NCBI GenBank assembly: GCA_050942825.1
Contig: JBMNOA010000001.1
Location: 8,377-72,376, forward strand
DNA: 64,000 nucleotides
From: CAYRML01 sp050942825
GTDB taxonomy: Bacteria; Bacillota; Dehalobacteriia; UBA4068
Direction: 5' to 3'
The notes under the pieces were generated by a model. It was not told the origin of the DNA and made no database searches. It saw only the letters and a list, made by a program, of their open reading frames with translations. The translations under genes and the position numbers were made by a program. Each line of letters opens with the position of its first letter. The stretch's first letter is position 1. Below, one piece after another: positions 15,744 through 24,357 of this stretch.

Positions 15744-16601
15744 ATGAACCAAAAATTCAAAGAAAAATTCATGAGTATAATATTTCTTATCTGTGCCTGT
15801 ATTGCTATTATAGCTGTTCTTTTTATTTGTCTTTTCCTTTTTCAAAACGGCATACCGGCTATGAAAGAAATTAGTTTGTTTAATTTTTTATTAGGAAAAG
15901 AATGGACACCATCAGACATCCCGCCTTCATTTGGTATATTCCCCATGATTATGGGCAGCATTTATATTACTGCCGGAGCTATTTTATTCGGTGTACCCAT
16001 AGGCATACTTACGGCGGTTTTTATGGCCAAATACTGCCCTGATAAACTATATAAAATATTAAAGCCGGCTGTGGATTTATTAGCGGGGATACCGTCCATA
16101 GTATACGGCTTTTTTGGCTTAGTGGTACTTGTTCCTCTCATTAGCGATCTTTATGGCGGGACAGGCAATAGTATCTTAACCGCCTCTATCCTATTGGGTA
16201 TTATGATTTTACCAACTATAATCGCTATCAGTGAATCGGCTATCAGAGCGGTTCCCGATAGCTATTACGAAGGCTCCTTGGCCTTAGGCGCAACTCATGA
16301 GCGGGCTGTCTTTCGCACTATCCTGCCGGCGGCCAAATCAGGCATTTTGGCCGGTGTAGTCTTGGGCATTGGGAGAGCTATCGGAGAAACCATGGCCGTG
16401 ATCATGGTCGCGGGTAATCAAGCCCGCATGCCAGTAGATATACTAAAAGGTGTTCGGACTTTAACAGCTAATATTGTAATTGAGATGGGTTATGCCGCGG
16501 ATTTACATCGTGAGGCTTTAATAGCAACAGGTGTGGTGCTTTTTGTCTTTATCCTACTTATAAATGCTATATTTGCAGTGCTTAAGAGGAGGATGGATTA
16601 G
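15744..16601 (+). CDS. pstC: Phosphate ABC transporter permease PstC
   Basis: 285 residues with about six membrane helices. The ABC-permease EAA loop is YYEGSLALGATHERAVFRTI, followed by AIGETMAVIMVAGN. DLLAGIPSIVYGFFGL is the conserved Pst motif. It pairs with PstA, whose start directly follows this stop. The start MNQKFKEKF follows AAAAGGAAA. Confidence 0.96.
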   Translation: MNQKFKEKFMSIIFLICACIAIIAVLFICLFLFQNGIPAMKEISLFNFLLGKEWTPSDIPPSFGIFPMIMGSIYITAGAILFGVPIGILTAVFMAKYCPDKLYKILKPAVDLLAGIPSIVYGFFGLVVLVPLISDLYGGTGNSILTASILLGIMILPTIIAISESAIRAVPDSYYEGSLALGATHERAVFRTILPAAKSGILAGVVLGIGRAIGETMAVIMVAGNQARMPVDILKGVRTLTANIVIEMGYAADLHREALIATGVVLFVFILLINAIFAVLKRRMD

Positions 16602-17471
16602 ATGAAACAACCCATTAATAAACCAACTCTAGAGCAAAAAATAAAAAATTCATTGCGCCATCCTGTATCGCTACTGATATTTTTGCTGGTGATAGCAGGT
16701 GCTATAGCCACCTTTTTCATACTTATATACCTAATAGCCTATATTTTAGCCAATGGTATACCATACCTCACTCCATCCCTTTTCGAAATAAAATATACCA
16801 CAGAAAATGTATCTTTATTACCCTCTATCATCAACACCTTACTTATTACCTTGGCTTCTTTGGTCATTGCGGCTCCCCTAGGTATCTTTACCGCTATTTA
16901 TCTGGTAGAATACGCCAAACGCGGTAATAAGTTTATAGAGATAATACGCTTAGCCACAGAGACATTATCCGGCATACCGTCTATTGTCTACGGCTTATTC
17001 GGGCTATTATTCTTTGTTACCACTATGGGCTGGGGCTATTCCCTTTTAGCCGGTGCTTTTACTTTAGGAATCATGATACTGCCTCTTATTATACGCACAA
17101 CCGAAGAAGCTTTAAAATCGGTACCTGACCAATACAGAGAAGCCAGCTTTGGATTAGGGGCTGGCAAATTAAGGACAGTATTCATAATAGTCCTGCCCTC
17201 AGCCCTGCCGGGGGTTTTAGCGGGAATAATATTGGCTATTGGCCGAGTGGTGGGAGAAACGGCAGCTTTAATCTATACTGCCGGTACAGTTGCTCAGATT
17301 CCTTCTAGCCTGCTGGATTCGGGAAGAACTTTGGCTATTCATATGTATGCTCTTTCCAGTGAGGGGTTGCATACCAATCAAGCTTATGCAACAGCAGTGG
17401 TACTGCTGATCATGGTGTTAATCATAAACTCTCTGTCCGCTTTTATTGCCAAAAGAATTACTAAAATATAA
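16602..17471 (+). CDS. pstA: Phosphate ABC transporter permease PstA
   Basis: 289 residues with about six membrane helices. The EAA loop is YREASFGLGAGKLRTVFIIV followed by VVGETAALIYTAG, and LSGIPSIVYGLFGLL is present. The start abuts the pstC stop, with ribosome site GAGGAGG inside the pstC end, so translation is coupled. Confidence 0.96.
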   Translation: MKQPINKPTLEQKIKNSLRHPVSLLIFLLVIAGAIATFFILIYLIAYILANGIPYLTPSLFEIKYTTENVSLLPSIINTLLITLASLVIAAPLGIFTAIYLVEYAKRGNKFIEIIRLATETLSGIPSIVYGLFGLLFFVTTMGWGYSLLAGAFTLGIMILPLIIRTTEEALKSVPDQYREASFGLGAGKLRTVFIIVLPSALPGVLAGIILAIGRVVGETAALIYTAGTVAQIPSSLLDSGRTLAIHMYALSSEGLHTNQAYATAVVLLIMVLIINSLSAFIAKRITKI

Positions 17472-17485
17472 AAAGGGAAATAATT

Positions 17486-18235
17486 ATGGATAAAATTAAA
17501 GTAAAAAACCTAGATTTATATTATGGGGATTTTCACGCCTTAAAAGAAATTAATATTAACCTACAGCAAAAGCTCATTACCTCTTTTATCGGACCTTCCG
17601 GCTGCGGCAAATCGACCTTCTTGAAAACCTTGAATCGTATGAACGACTTGATCGATGACTGTAAAATTTTTGGCGAAATACTTTTAGACGGTGAGAATAT
17701 ATATAAAAATATGGATATCAATCATTTACGTAAAAAAGTTGGTATGGTCTTCCAAAAGCCTAATCCTTTTCCTATGAGTATTTATGATAATATCGCTTAC
17801 GGTCCTCGTACTCATGGTATAAAATCTAAAGTAATATTGGATGAAATAGTAGAAAAAAGTCTTTCAGCAGCCGTTATCTGGGACGAAGTCAAAGACAGAC
17901 TAAAAAAAAGTGCCCTGGGTCTTTCCGGCGGACAGCAACAGAGGCTTTGTATTGCCAGAGCTTTGGCCGTAGAACCGGAGGTTCTCTTGATGGATGAACC
18001 AACCAGTGCCCTGGACCCTATTTCTACATTAAAGATAGAAGAACTTGTATTAGAATTGAAAAAAAACTATACTATAATAATAGTAACGCATAATATGCAG
18101 CAAGCAACCAGAATATCTGATAAAACAGCTTTTTTCTTAATGGGAGAAATAATTGAATTCGACACCACACAAAATCTCTTTTCTATGCCAAAAGACAAAC
18201 GTACTGAAGATTATATCACGGGTAGATTTGGTTGA
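17486..18235 (+). CDS. pstB: Phosphate ABC transporter ATPase PstB
   Basis: 249 residues. Walker A is GPSGCGKST near 35-43, signature LSGGQQQRLCIARALA near 145-160, Walker B VLLMDEPTSALDP and the switch His in IVTHNMQQ. It powers PstCA on the cytoplasmic face. The Pst-specific NRMNDLI segment follows the P-loop. Spacing to pstA is 14 bases with an AAAGGGAAA site. Confidence 0.97.
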   Translation: MDKIKVKNLDLYYGDFHALKEININLQQKLITSFIGPSGCGKSTFLKTLNRMNDLIDDCKIFGEILLDGENIYKNMDINHLRKKVGMVFQKPNPFPMSIYDNIAYGPRTHGIKSKVILDEIVEKSLSAAVIWDEVKDRLKKSALGLSGGQQQRLCIARALAVEPEVLLMDEPTSALDPISTLKIEELVLELKKNYTIIIVTHNMQQATRISDKTAFFLMGEIIEFDTTQNLFSMPKDKRTEDYITGRFG

Positions 18236-18264
18236 CTATAATTTATCAGAAGGAGTGCTCTATT

Positions 18265-18921
18265 ATGAGAAGTAGATTTGCTCAAGAGCTGGAAGCTCTT
18301 AATAATGAGTTGATTGAGATGGGCATGTTAATTGAAGAAGCTATTAATATTTCCGTAGAAGCTCTTATCAAACAAGATGCCAATCTAGCCCGTCAAGTTA
18401 TTGAAGATGATATTATCATCAATAATAAGGAAAGGGATATCGAGAGACGTTGTCTTAGGCTTTTGCTGCAACAACATCCTGTGGCTAGAGATTTACGTAT
18501 GATTTCCAGTGCTCTGAAAATGATTACCGATATGGAAAGAATTGGTGACCAAGCCTCCGATATCTCCGAAATTACATTACGTCTGATTGGTGCCGAATAT
18601 ATAAAAAAAATCGTTCATATACCGATGATGGCCGAGTCTACCATCAAAATGGTTAAAGACAGCATAGATGCCTTTATTGACCATGATTTAGATCAAGCCC
18701 AAGCTGTTATCGAATATGATGATGTGGTCGATGATCTCTTCGATATTATCAAAAATGACCTGATCAAACTCATACATCTCAATGCAGAAAATGGTGAACA
18801 AGCAGTAGACCTTTTAATGATCGCCAAATACTTAGAACGTATAGGCGATCATGCCGTAAATATCGCTTCCTGGGTAGTTTTCTCCATTACAGGTAAGCAT
18901 AAAAACGAAAGGGTTGTCTAG
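18265..18921 (+). CDS. phoU: Phosphate signalling protein PhoU
   Basis: 218 residues from ATG 18265 after AGAAGGAG; a TTG at 18232 overlapping pstB is less likely. Two repeated three-helix PhoU domains each carry a metal-cluster motif: RMISSALKMITDMERIGDQA (about 80-100) and AKYLERIGDHAVNIA (near 190-205). It links PstSCAB transport state to the PhoR kinase and dampens uptake. Its place between pstB and phoBR matches that role. Confidence 0.95.
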   Translation: MRSRFAQELEALNNELIEMGMLIEEAINISVEALIKQDANLARQVIEDDIIINNKERDIERRCLRLLLQQHPVARDLRMISSALKMITDMERIGDQASDISEITLRLIGAEYIKKIVHIPMMAESTIKMVKDSIDAFIDHDLDQAQAVIEYDDVVDDLFDIIKNDLIKLIHLNAENGEQAVDLLMIAKYLERIGDHAVNIASWVVFSITGKHKNERVV

Positions 18922-18923
18922 AC

Positions 18924-19604
18924 GTGTCCAGAAATCAAATTTATGTTGTAGAAGATGATGAAAATATTCGGGAACTGGTTATCTACGCTTTAAAAAACAG
19001 TGATTTTGATGTCCGGGGCTTGGCCTGTGGTGATACGCTTTTTTCAGAAATAGAAAAAAAAATACCTCACCTAATAATTTTAGATATCATGCTTCCCGGT
19101 GAGGACGGTTTAACGATCCTGAAAAAACTTAAAAATAATATTCAAACTCATGATATACCGATAATTATGTTGACTGCAAAATCTACTGAATATGATATAA
19201 TCAAAGGTCTGGATCTGGGAGCTGACGATTATATCAGCAAACCTTTTGCCGTTCTGGAATTGATCTCTCGGATAAAGGCCGTATTGCGGCGTAGCAAGTC
19301 AACGGAAAAAGCAGTACTGTTGAGCTATGGCAGTATATCTGTTGATCTTAATAAACGCATGGTTTACGTAAATGATAATACAGTAAATCTAACATTTAAA
19401 GAATTTGAATTATTAGTCTGCTTATTACAAAATAAAGGTATAGTTTTAAGCCGTGATAAGATACTATCCAAAGTCTGGGATATCGATTTTGAGGGAGAAA
19501 CGCGCACCGTAGATATGCATATCAAAACATTAAGACAAAAACTTGGTGAGGCAGCAAGTGTGATAGAAACGATCCGAGGCGTTGGTTATAAGATAGGAGG
19601 TTGA
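18924..19604 (+). CDS. phoB: Phosphate response regulator PhoB/PhoP
   Basis: 226 residues from GTG 18924, two bases after the phoU stop, with AAAGGG upstream. The receiver domain has the acidic pair Asp11-Asp12 region, phospho-acceptor Asp54 (LDIMLPGEDG), Thr in MLTAKS and Lys in SKPFAVLEL. The winged-helix domain (about 125-226) ends in RTVDMHIKTLRQKLG and IRGVGYKIG, an OmpR-type output. It would act on pho promoters. I could not pick pho boxes upstream of pstS with confidence. Confidence 0.93.
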   Translation: MSRNQIYVVEDDENIRELVIYALKNSDFDVRGLACGDTLFSEIEKKIPHLIILDIMLPGEDGLTILKKLKNNIQTHDIPIIMLTAKSTEYDIIKGLDLGADDYISKPFAVLELISRIKAVLRRSKSTEKAVLLSYGSISVDLNKRMVYVNDNTVNLTFKEFELLVCLLQNKGIVLSRDKILSKVWDIDFEGETRTVDMHIKTLRQKLGEAASVIETIRGVGYKIGG

Positions 19605-19608
19605 TATC

Positions 19609-21276
19609 TTGAAAAAAAAGATATATTCCAGCCTATGCACCATCAGTATTATAATCGTGGTTTTAACCTCGCTGGCAACATTATTAGTATATTATAATAT
19701 GTTTATTAACCAGGTTAAAGAGGATTTAAAAAGCCAAACTTCTATTATTGCCAACAACCTCAATCACTCCCGGCAAGATTATGAATATCTGGAAAATCTA
19801 GAAAAGGTGTCCGGCAATATTCACATTACTTTGGTCAGCCCTGATGATAAGGTCATTTATGAATCACCCACAGATGTTCCAAATAATAATAGACAAATAT
19901 TTATTATGGCCCAAAAGCACGGGTATGGTGAGTTTATAAGCAAATCCCCTGCCTTAGGATATAATACTTATTATTATGCTCGAAAGCTTAATAACAACTC
20001 CATATTATGTATCAGTACAGAAACAAGTAACTTCGGTTCCATTTTCATCAATACCTTACCAATAATTTGCCTGATCATCGCTCTGGTCTTTTTTGTAGGG
20101 ATGATTTTCTCTGCCAAATTGACGAAAAAAATTGTTCAATCAATGGAAGATATGGCCGACCATATCGATAATGCCAACGATTATCCCTTTTATGATGAAT
20201 TGGCACCGTTTATTAACAAAATACGAAAACAAAACCAGCAAATAAAAGACCATTGTTATACGCTTAGAAAAGAAAGAGATATCATCAATACTATCACTGA
20301 TAATATGCAAGAGGGTCTTATTTTGATAGACAACAATCGCAACATCCTATCAGTAAACAAAAGCGCTATAAAACTTTTAGCAGCTCAAAAAGATGATTAT
20401 ACAGGAAAGCATATACTTACCTTGTCTCGCTCCAGTGAAATTATAGAATCTGTCAATGAGGTTTTGGCGGGAAATAACATCAGCACTATTTATAAAAATA
20501 ATGATAAATATTATCGGATTTTTCTCAATCCGGTCCATAACAACCATAAAATCAATGGTGCTATGATACTAATTGTTGATGTGACCAAACAACAGCAAGC
20601 AGAAAAAATCAGGCATGATTTTACAGCCAATGTTTCTCATGAATTAAAAACCCCACTGACATCTATCTATGGATTTGCGGAAATGATAGAAAAAGACATG
20701 GTTTCCAATAAAGAGGATCTCAAAAAATTTGCGGTCCAAATTTGTAAAGAATCTTTGCGCATGATTTCTTTGATAGATGATATAATACGCCTTTCTCAAA
20801 TTGAAGATGCCTCCACCAAACAATTAGAAAAAGTTAATATTTATCAAATTTGTCAAGAGGTTATTTCATCACTGCAATTGATCGCTGATCAAAAACAGAT
20901 TGAATTAAAGCTGACAGACCAACCTGCTTTTATTTATGCCAATCCTCAAATGATAGACGAACTTATATACAATCTTTGTGATAATGCCATCAAATATAAT
21001 AAAATTGGCGGCTCTGTGCATATCTCAACATATAACACACAAAGTGAGGCTGTAATTTCAGTCAAAGATACCGGCATAGGCATTTCAGATGCTGATCAAG
21101 ACAGAATTTTTGAGCGCTTTTACAGAGTAGATAAAAGCCGTTCTAAAGCAACTGGTGGTACAGGATTAGGCCTGTCTATCGTTAAACACATCGTGGAATA
21201 TCATAAAGGAAATATAAAGCTCGAAAGCACACTTGATCGGGGGACCAATATTACTGTAACCCTACCCATAATATAA
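19609..21276 (+). CDS. phoR: Phosphate sensor histidine kinase PhoR
   Basis: 555 residues from TTG 19609, which follows TAGGAGGTTGATATC. N-terminal membrane helix (about 7-30), extracytoplasmic sensor (about 30-145), second helix (about 147-168), a short linker in place of a full HAMP, a PAS domain (about 225-325), HisKA with His344 in VSHELKTPLTSIYGF, and a HATPase_c domain with N box DNAIKYNKIG, DTGIGIS and GGTGLGLSIVKH. It partners the adjacent PhoB. The order fits phosphate-starvation control of the upstream pst genes. Confidence 0.93.
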   Translation: MKKKIYSSLCTISIIIVVLTSLATLLVYYNMFINQVKEDLKSQTSIIANNLNHSRQDYEYLENLEKVSGNIHITLVSPDDKVIYESPTDVPNNNRQIFIMAQKHGYGEFISKSPALGYNTYYYARKLNNNSILCISTETSNFGSIFINTLPIICLIIALVFFVGMIFSAKLTKKIVQSMEDMADHIDNANDYPFYDELAPFINKIRKQNQQIKDHCYTLRKERDIINTITDNMQEGLILIDNNRNILSVNKSAIKLLAAQKDDYTGKHILTLSRSSEIIESVNEVLAGNNISTIYKNNDKYYRIFLNPVHNNHKINGAMILIVDVTKQQQAEKIRHDFTANVSHELKTPLTSIYGFAEMIEKDMVSNKEDLKKFAVQICKESLRMISLIDDIIRLSQIEDASTKQLEKVNIYQICQEVISSLQLIADQKQIELKLTDQPAFIYANPQMIDELIYNLCDNAIKYNKIGGSVHISTYNTQSEAVISVKDTGIGISDADQDRIFERFYRVDKSRSKATGGTGLGLSIVKHIVEYHKGNIKLESTLDRGTNITVTLPII

Positions 21277-21350
21277 AAGATCAGCATCAAACTTGTACTG
21301 TACCCTTGGCTATGTTAAAATTAATTTGTATATATATTAGGAGGAATTCC

Positions 21351-21719
21351 ATGTCTATCAAAGAGTCCGGCGAGAACTATTTAGAAACTATTTTGCTGCT
21401 GCAAAATAAAAAAGGATATGTACGCTCTATAGACATAGCCAATGAGTTAGATTATTCTAAAGCCAGCATTAGTCGAGCTATGAGCATATTAAAAAAAGCA
21501 GGATATATATCTATGGCTAAAGACGGACAGATTTTATTAACGGACAAAGGACATAAAAAGGCTAATGAAATCTATGAAAGACATCAATTAATTACCCAAT
21601 ACCTAATTACTACTTTAGATCTTGACCCACAAATAGCAAACCAGGATGCCTGTCGCATAGAACATATTATCAGCCAACAAACTTTTGATAAAATAAGATC
21701 ATTAATGCAAAATAAATAA
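21351..21719 (+). CDS. DtxR/MntR-family metal-dependent repressor
   Basis: 122 residues from ATG 21351 after AGGAGGAATTCC. Winged HTH: YLETILLLQNKKGYVRSIDI and YSKASISRAMSILKKAGYIS. The second part is the short metal-binding and dimerisation domain (RHQLITQYL, ACRIEHIISQQTFDKI) without a C-terminal SH3-like domain, so it is MntR-like in length. It probably senses Mn or Fe. It follows phoR by 75 bases but need not be co-regulated. FeoAB at 25 kb is one candidate target, unproven. Confidence 0.85.
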   Translation: MSIKESGENYLETILLLQNKKGYVRSIDIANELDYSKASISRAMSILKKAGYISMAKDGQILLTDKGHKKANEIYERHQLITQYLITTLDLDPQIANQDACRIEHIISQQTFDKIRSLMQNK

Positions 21720-21764
21720 GAAGAAATATAAAGCTGCCCTCACATAGGGATTTTATATCCCTAA

Positions 21765-21805
21765 AAAGTCCGGCATAGTCGTGAATTGCGACTATGCCGG
21801 ACTTT
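21765..21805 (+). terminator. Long hairpin after the DtxR-type gene
   Basis: Perfect 17-base arms (AAAGTCCGGCATAGTCG and complement) around TGAATTG, followed by CGTCCATTTTTGG. A smaller hairpin (TAGGGA/TCCCTA) precedes it. It probably terminates the regulator transcript and marks the border of decayed DNA. Confidence 0.6.
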
Positions 21806-21823
21806 CGTCCATTTTTGGAAATA

Positions 21824-22146
21824 CTATTGATCCATCGCAATTATAAATAATTTAATAATATGTACTACAGATTGCTCTGTAGCAGTCAGCGTACCATCTG
21901 TATTTATGTAATGGTCAACGTCCACAGCGCTGAAACCATAGAAAATACCAAGCCCCAAACCGTCGTAATGGCCCACTACTGCGACTGCGTCGGCATAGCC
22001 GCAAAAGGTATGTTCATTGTTTGATTACGTTCGCTTGCCATTGATTTGGTATGGCACCTTTATTCGGCTTCCTTTACGCTCTTCATATTTCCACAAACAG
22101 AATTTTCCGTTGTCGCGTAGTACCTTGGTAGATTGTCGTATTGCAT
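21824..22146 (-). pseudogene. Phage/plasmid primase, N-terminal remnant
   Basis: Starts MQYDNLP after AGAAGGAAG, then a one-base loss shifts the frame to KVLRDNGKFCLWKYEERKG and KVPYQINGKRT. A stop (TAA near 22025) follows, then the frame reads on through HTFCGYADAVAVVGHYDGLG and IFYGFSAVDVDHYIN to a stop at 21824. This order (FCLWKYEER, KVPYQ.NGKR, GYDGLGLGIF.. VDIDH) is the N-terminus of archaeo-eukaryotic-type primases of phages and integrative elements. The helicase part is missing. It is dead by one frameshift, one stop and 3' truncation. Confidence 0.75.
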
Positions 22147-22586
22147 TCTTTCACTTCCTTCTGGGGTTTGTGTTTTTGCTGTCTCCCGCTAGATGGATCA
22201 AAACAGCTGTTTTGATGGGTTGTTGTGAAAACCCCTTTTTTGCCCATCTGCTAAAAATTAACCCCTATGTGCTATAGTGATTTTCTGTTTCTCGCTATAC
22301 GGAAATTTAAATGCTGTTTTATACACGCTATTTGCAAAATCTTTTTTCTCTCACGCCCATTGATAGGAAAAAAGCGCACCCGCTATTTTGCGGATGCTGT
22401 AATTGGGACAAATCGGGAAAAATCTTTGATTTGATGGCAGACACCTAAAGAAGATGTGCCGAGCTGCAGTCACAAAGGCATATAGCACAATAAAAAACAG
22501 ATGGAACAGGCAAGTTGCCCTCTCTTGTCCTCTGCTACAGGGGATCTGTGAAGCATATAGCGCACTAATCTATTTGCATAATTTTT
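22147..22586. other. Gene-free stretch upstream of the primase remnant
   Basis: There is no coherent ORF. It contains one minus-strand terminator (22368-22397) and a short inverted repeat around AAAACAGCTGTTTT. It is probably the upstream region of the old element. Confidence 0.5.
22368..22397 (-). terminator. Rho-independent terminator
   Basis: GCATCCGC-AAAATA-GCGGGTGC followed by GCTTTTTTCC on the minus strand. Confidence 0.7.
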
Positions 22587-22985
22587 TTAAATATTTTTTA
22601 TAGTAACAATGGAAGTATCTTTTCCTGATTGTTTATATGTCTTGTCACCAATCATGCTTTTCAGGAAATTCCGGAATGAGGCCGTCAAATTCCCCTCATT
22701 TATGGCCAGCACAACAGGAGGCTGAGAGGTCTTGACTACAATGACGCCTAGATCTTCTTTCACATATAACGTGTAGAGATCTTCATTTGGTTTATCAATC
22801 AGGCATACATGGTAATTTTCACAGGATTCAAGCAACATAAGGATGTGCTCCAGATGAGCAATAAATTCTCCTGGTGTATAGTATACTGTCTCGCCACCCA
22901 TTAAATCCGATGTGGACACCTTGACATTTCCGCTCTGAACGGCTTCAACTTCGGGCAGTGAGACGAGCTCGGTAAAGCGCTTTGA
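22587..22985 (-). pseudogene. 5'-truncated gene of unknown family
   Basis: About 130 coherent codons run from KRFTELVSLPEVEAVQSGNV (after an in-frame TAG at 22986) to the stop at 22587, including DLMGGETVYYTPGEFIAHLE and DLGVIVVKTSQPPVVLA. No ribosome site fits an internal start. The first ATG-like start would be GTG at 22919. It resembles the C-terminal ligand or effector domain of a regulator, but I do not recognise the family. It sits among other remnants, so truncation is likely. Confidence 0.5.
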
Positions 22986-23203
22986 CTATAAATTCTCCAA
23001 AAAAATATGATAACGCATATGATGAGCAGCGGCGTTGCCATGCTCGTCCATGCCGGCCCGCTTAAATATCTGCGCTATGAGATTATTAGGCATAGTAAGT
23101 AAAGAAAGTGACTCTGTTTTATCAGTGCATCTGCTTGACCCCGCTCAAAATCGGCCAGCGTGGCGTAGCATTCCTCCCGCTCCCGAGCGGTGAAGATTCT
23201 CAT
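22986..23203 (-). pseudogene. Short remnants, one with an AHH-like motif
   Basis: Two overlapping short frames: MRIFTAREREECYATLADFE (23203-23075) and MPNNLIAQIFKRAGMDEHGN then AAAHHMRYH (23093-22986). Both look like protein rather than noise but are too short to stand alone, and they may be one frameshifted gene. GNAAAHH recalls the AHH nuclease motif of polymorphic toxins, a weak resemblance. Confidence 0.3.
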
Positions 23204-23299
23204 CAGTGGACGGCACAGGCGCAGGGGAAGTATCAAGAACGATATTTCCCCTGCTTATTATCTGAACTACTGAGCTACTGCAGAAAGCTTAAGAAAAAA

Positions 23300-23347
23300 G
23301 ACCAGCCGTGCTAAGCAATTATGCTTAAATACGTCTGGTCTCTTTTT
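23300..23347 (+). terminator. Rho-independent terminator
   Basis: GACCAG...CTGGTC outer stem with inner CTAAGC/GCTTA(A) pairing, then TCTTTTTG on the plus strand. It closes the decayed region. Confidence 0.7.
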
Positions 23348-23484
23348 GCCCCACCTGAGCGTTCACACAGATATTTTGTTAAACCCCTGTATGAACACCC
23401 AAATGAACCTTTTTTTATATTATGCCCTATTACTATTATCGTTTTTATAAAACAGGCCTTTAATACAATATACTATGTCTCACC

Positions 23485-24159
23485 TTAATCTTCACTAGGG
23501 TACATATTGGGTTGCGGCATATATTTATGGGGACACATATTATTGTACTTATAGGGGCACATGGGGTACATGTTGGGATATTGATTTTTATTATCTTCAT
23601 CATTGTCTGCCTTGGCAACACAATCATTAGTATCTTTTTTATATTCTGTATCGGGATTTATGTTAGCTTCCTCATCATTATTTGCAAATTGTTTCATGCG
23701 TTGATCTTCATCTGAATAAGTGACGGGACAAACAGGTCCATCGCTACCTATACGACAAGTGCAAGTACAGGATATATGAGGAAATATACATTGACAACAA
23801 TGGCAGCAAGGAAACTTACATTTCTTTGACCAAGAGTTTTGGCAAGGATCGGAGCTGCATACTTGACAGGGATCACAACAAGGCTCACAGCGCCATACCT
23901 GACAACAATTTCTCCAAGGATCAAAGCAGCATAATTGACAATGATTTTTGCAAAAACACCTACAAGGATCTACACATTGAATGATACAGGGCTCTTGACA
24001 TTTATCCTTATCTTTATGTTTACCTTTATGTTTACATATACATACACATCTAGAACAACAATTTTTTGTATTTATATTTGCCCATGGAAAGCAAGGGAAA
24101 TCAATTTTTATACGATTATTTATTTTTATACCATCAGGTATATTATTCTGTATCGTCAT
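23485..24159 (-). CDS. Extremely cysteine-rich protein of unknown function
   Basis: 224 residues, 36 of them Cys, 32 within residues 23 to about 135 in CxC, CC and DPC-type spacings (for example CEPCCDPCQVC). The N-terminus (about 1-22) is free of Cys. An acidic linker (about 140-190) is followed by a Met/Pro/Tyr-rich tail with repeats of the kind YPNMYPMCPYKY. No signal peptide or membrane helix was seen. The start has AAGGAG upstream. A sigma-K/E-like promoter lies at 24207-24233. The composition fits a spore coat or exosporium protein cross-linked by disulfides, or a metal-binding protein. Both are inference, and the family is not recognised. Confidence 0.8.
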   Translation of the reverse strand: MTIQNNIPDGIKINNRIKIDFPCFPWANINTKNCCSRCVCICKHKGKHKDKDKCQEPCIIQCVDPCRCFCKNHCQLCCFDPWRNCCQVWRCEPCCDPCQVCSSDPCQNSWSKKCKFPCCHCCQCIFPHISCTCTCRIGSDGPVCPVTYSDEDQRMKQFANNDEEANINPDTEYKKDTNDCVAKADNDEDNKNQYPNMYPMCPYKYNNMCPHKYMPQPNMYPSED

Positions 24160-24206
24160 TACAACATCTCCTTATGTCTTTTCTTAAAGGCTTGGCCTTC
24201 TAATAA

Positions 24207-24233
24207 TATTATATGAATGTCCAGCCATTTAGT
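24207..24233 (-). promoter_or_regulatory. Sigma-K/E-like promoter of the Cys-rich gene
   Basis: Minus strand has CATATAATA (24207-24215), matching the CATANNNTA box, with AC 16 bases upstream (24232-24233). It lies 48 bases before the start codon and just past a terminator, so it is the only place for this promoter. Confidence 0.4.
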
Positions 24234-24239
24234 GATGAG

Positions 24240-24280
24240 ATGAACAAAAAAGATAGCTTTAAGCTATCTTTTTTGTTCAT
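24240..24280. terminator. Bidirectional terminator
   Basis: ATGAACAAAAAAGATAGCTT and its exact complement, with internal A/T runs on both arms. It separates the prenyltransferase gene from the Cys-rich gene. Confidence 0.8.
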
Positions 24281-24357
24281 TGACTATACAACTCTTCATC
24301 ATAGAAAATCACAGATGATACCTAAAATATATTATTAATGTATTTTTTATCGGTTCT

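Noticed and set aside
22017..22277. 86-codon ORF on the plus strand
   Set aside because: It runs antisense to the primase remnant, whose minus-strand sequence is the recognisable one.
23108..23314. 68-codon ORF on the plus strand
   Set aside because: It lies antisense to coherent minus-strand scraps and ends inside a terminator.
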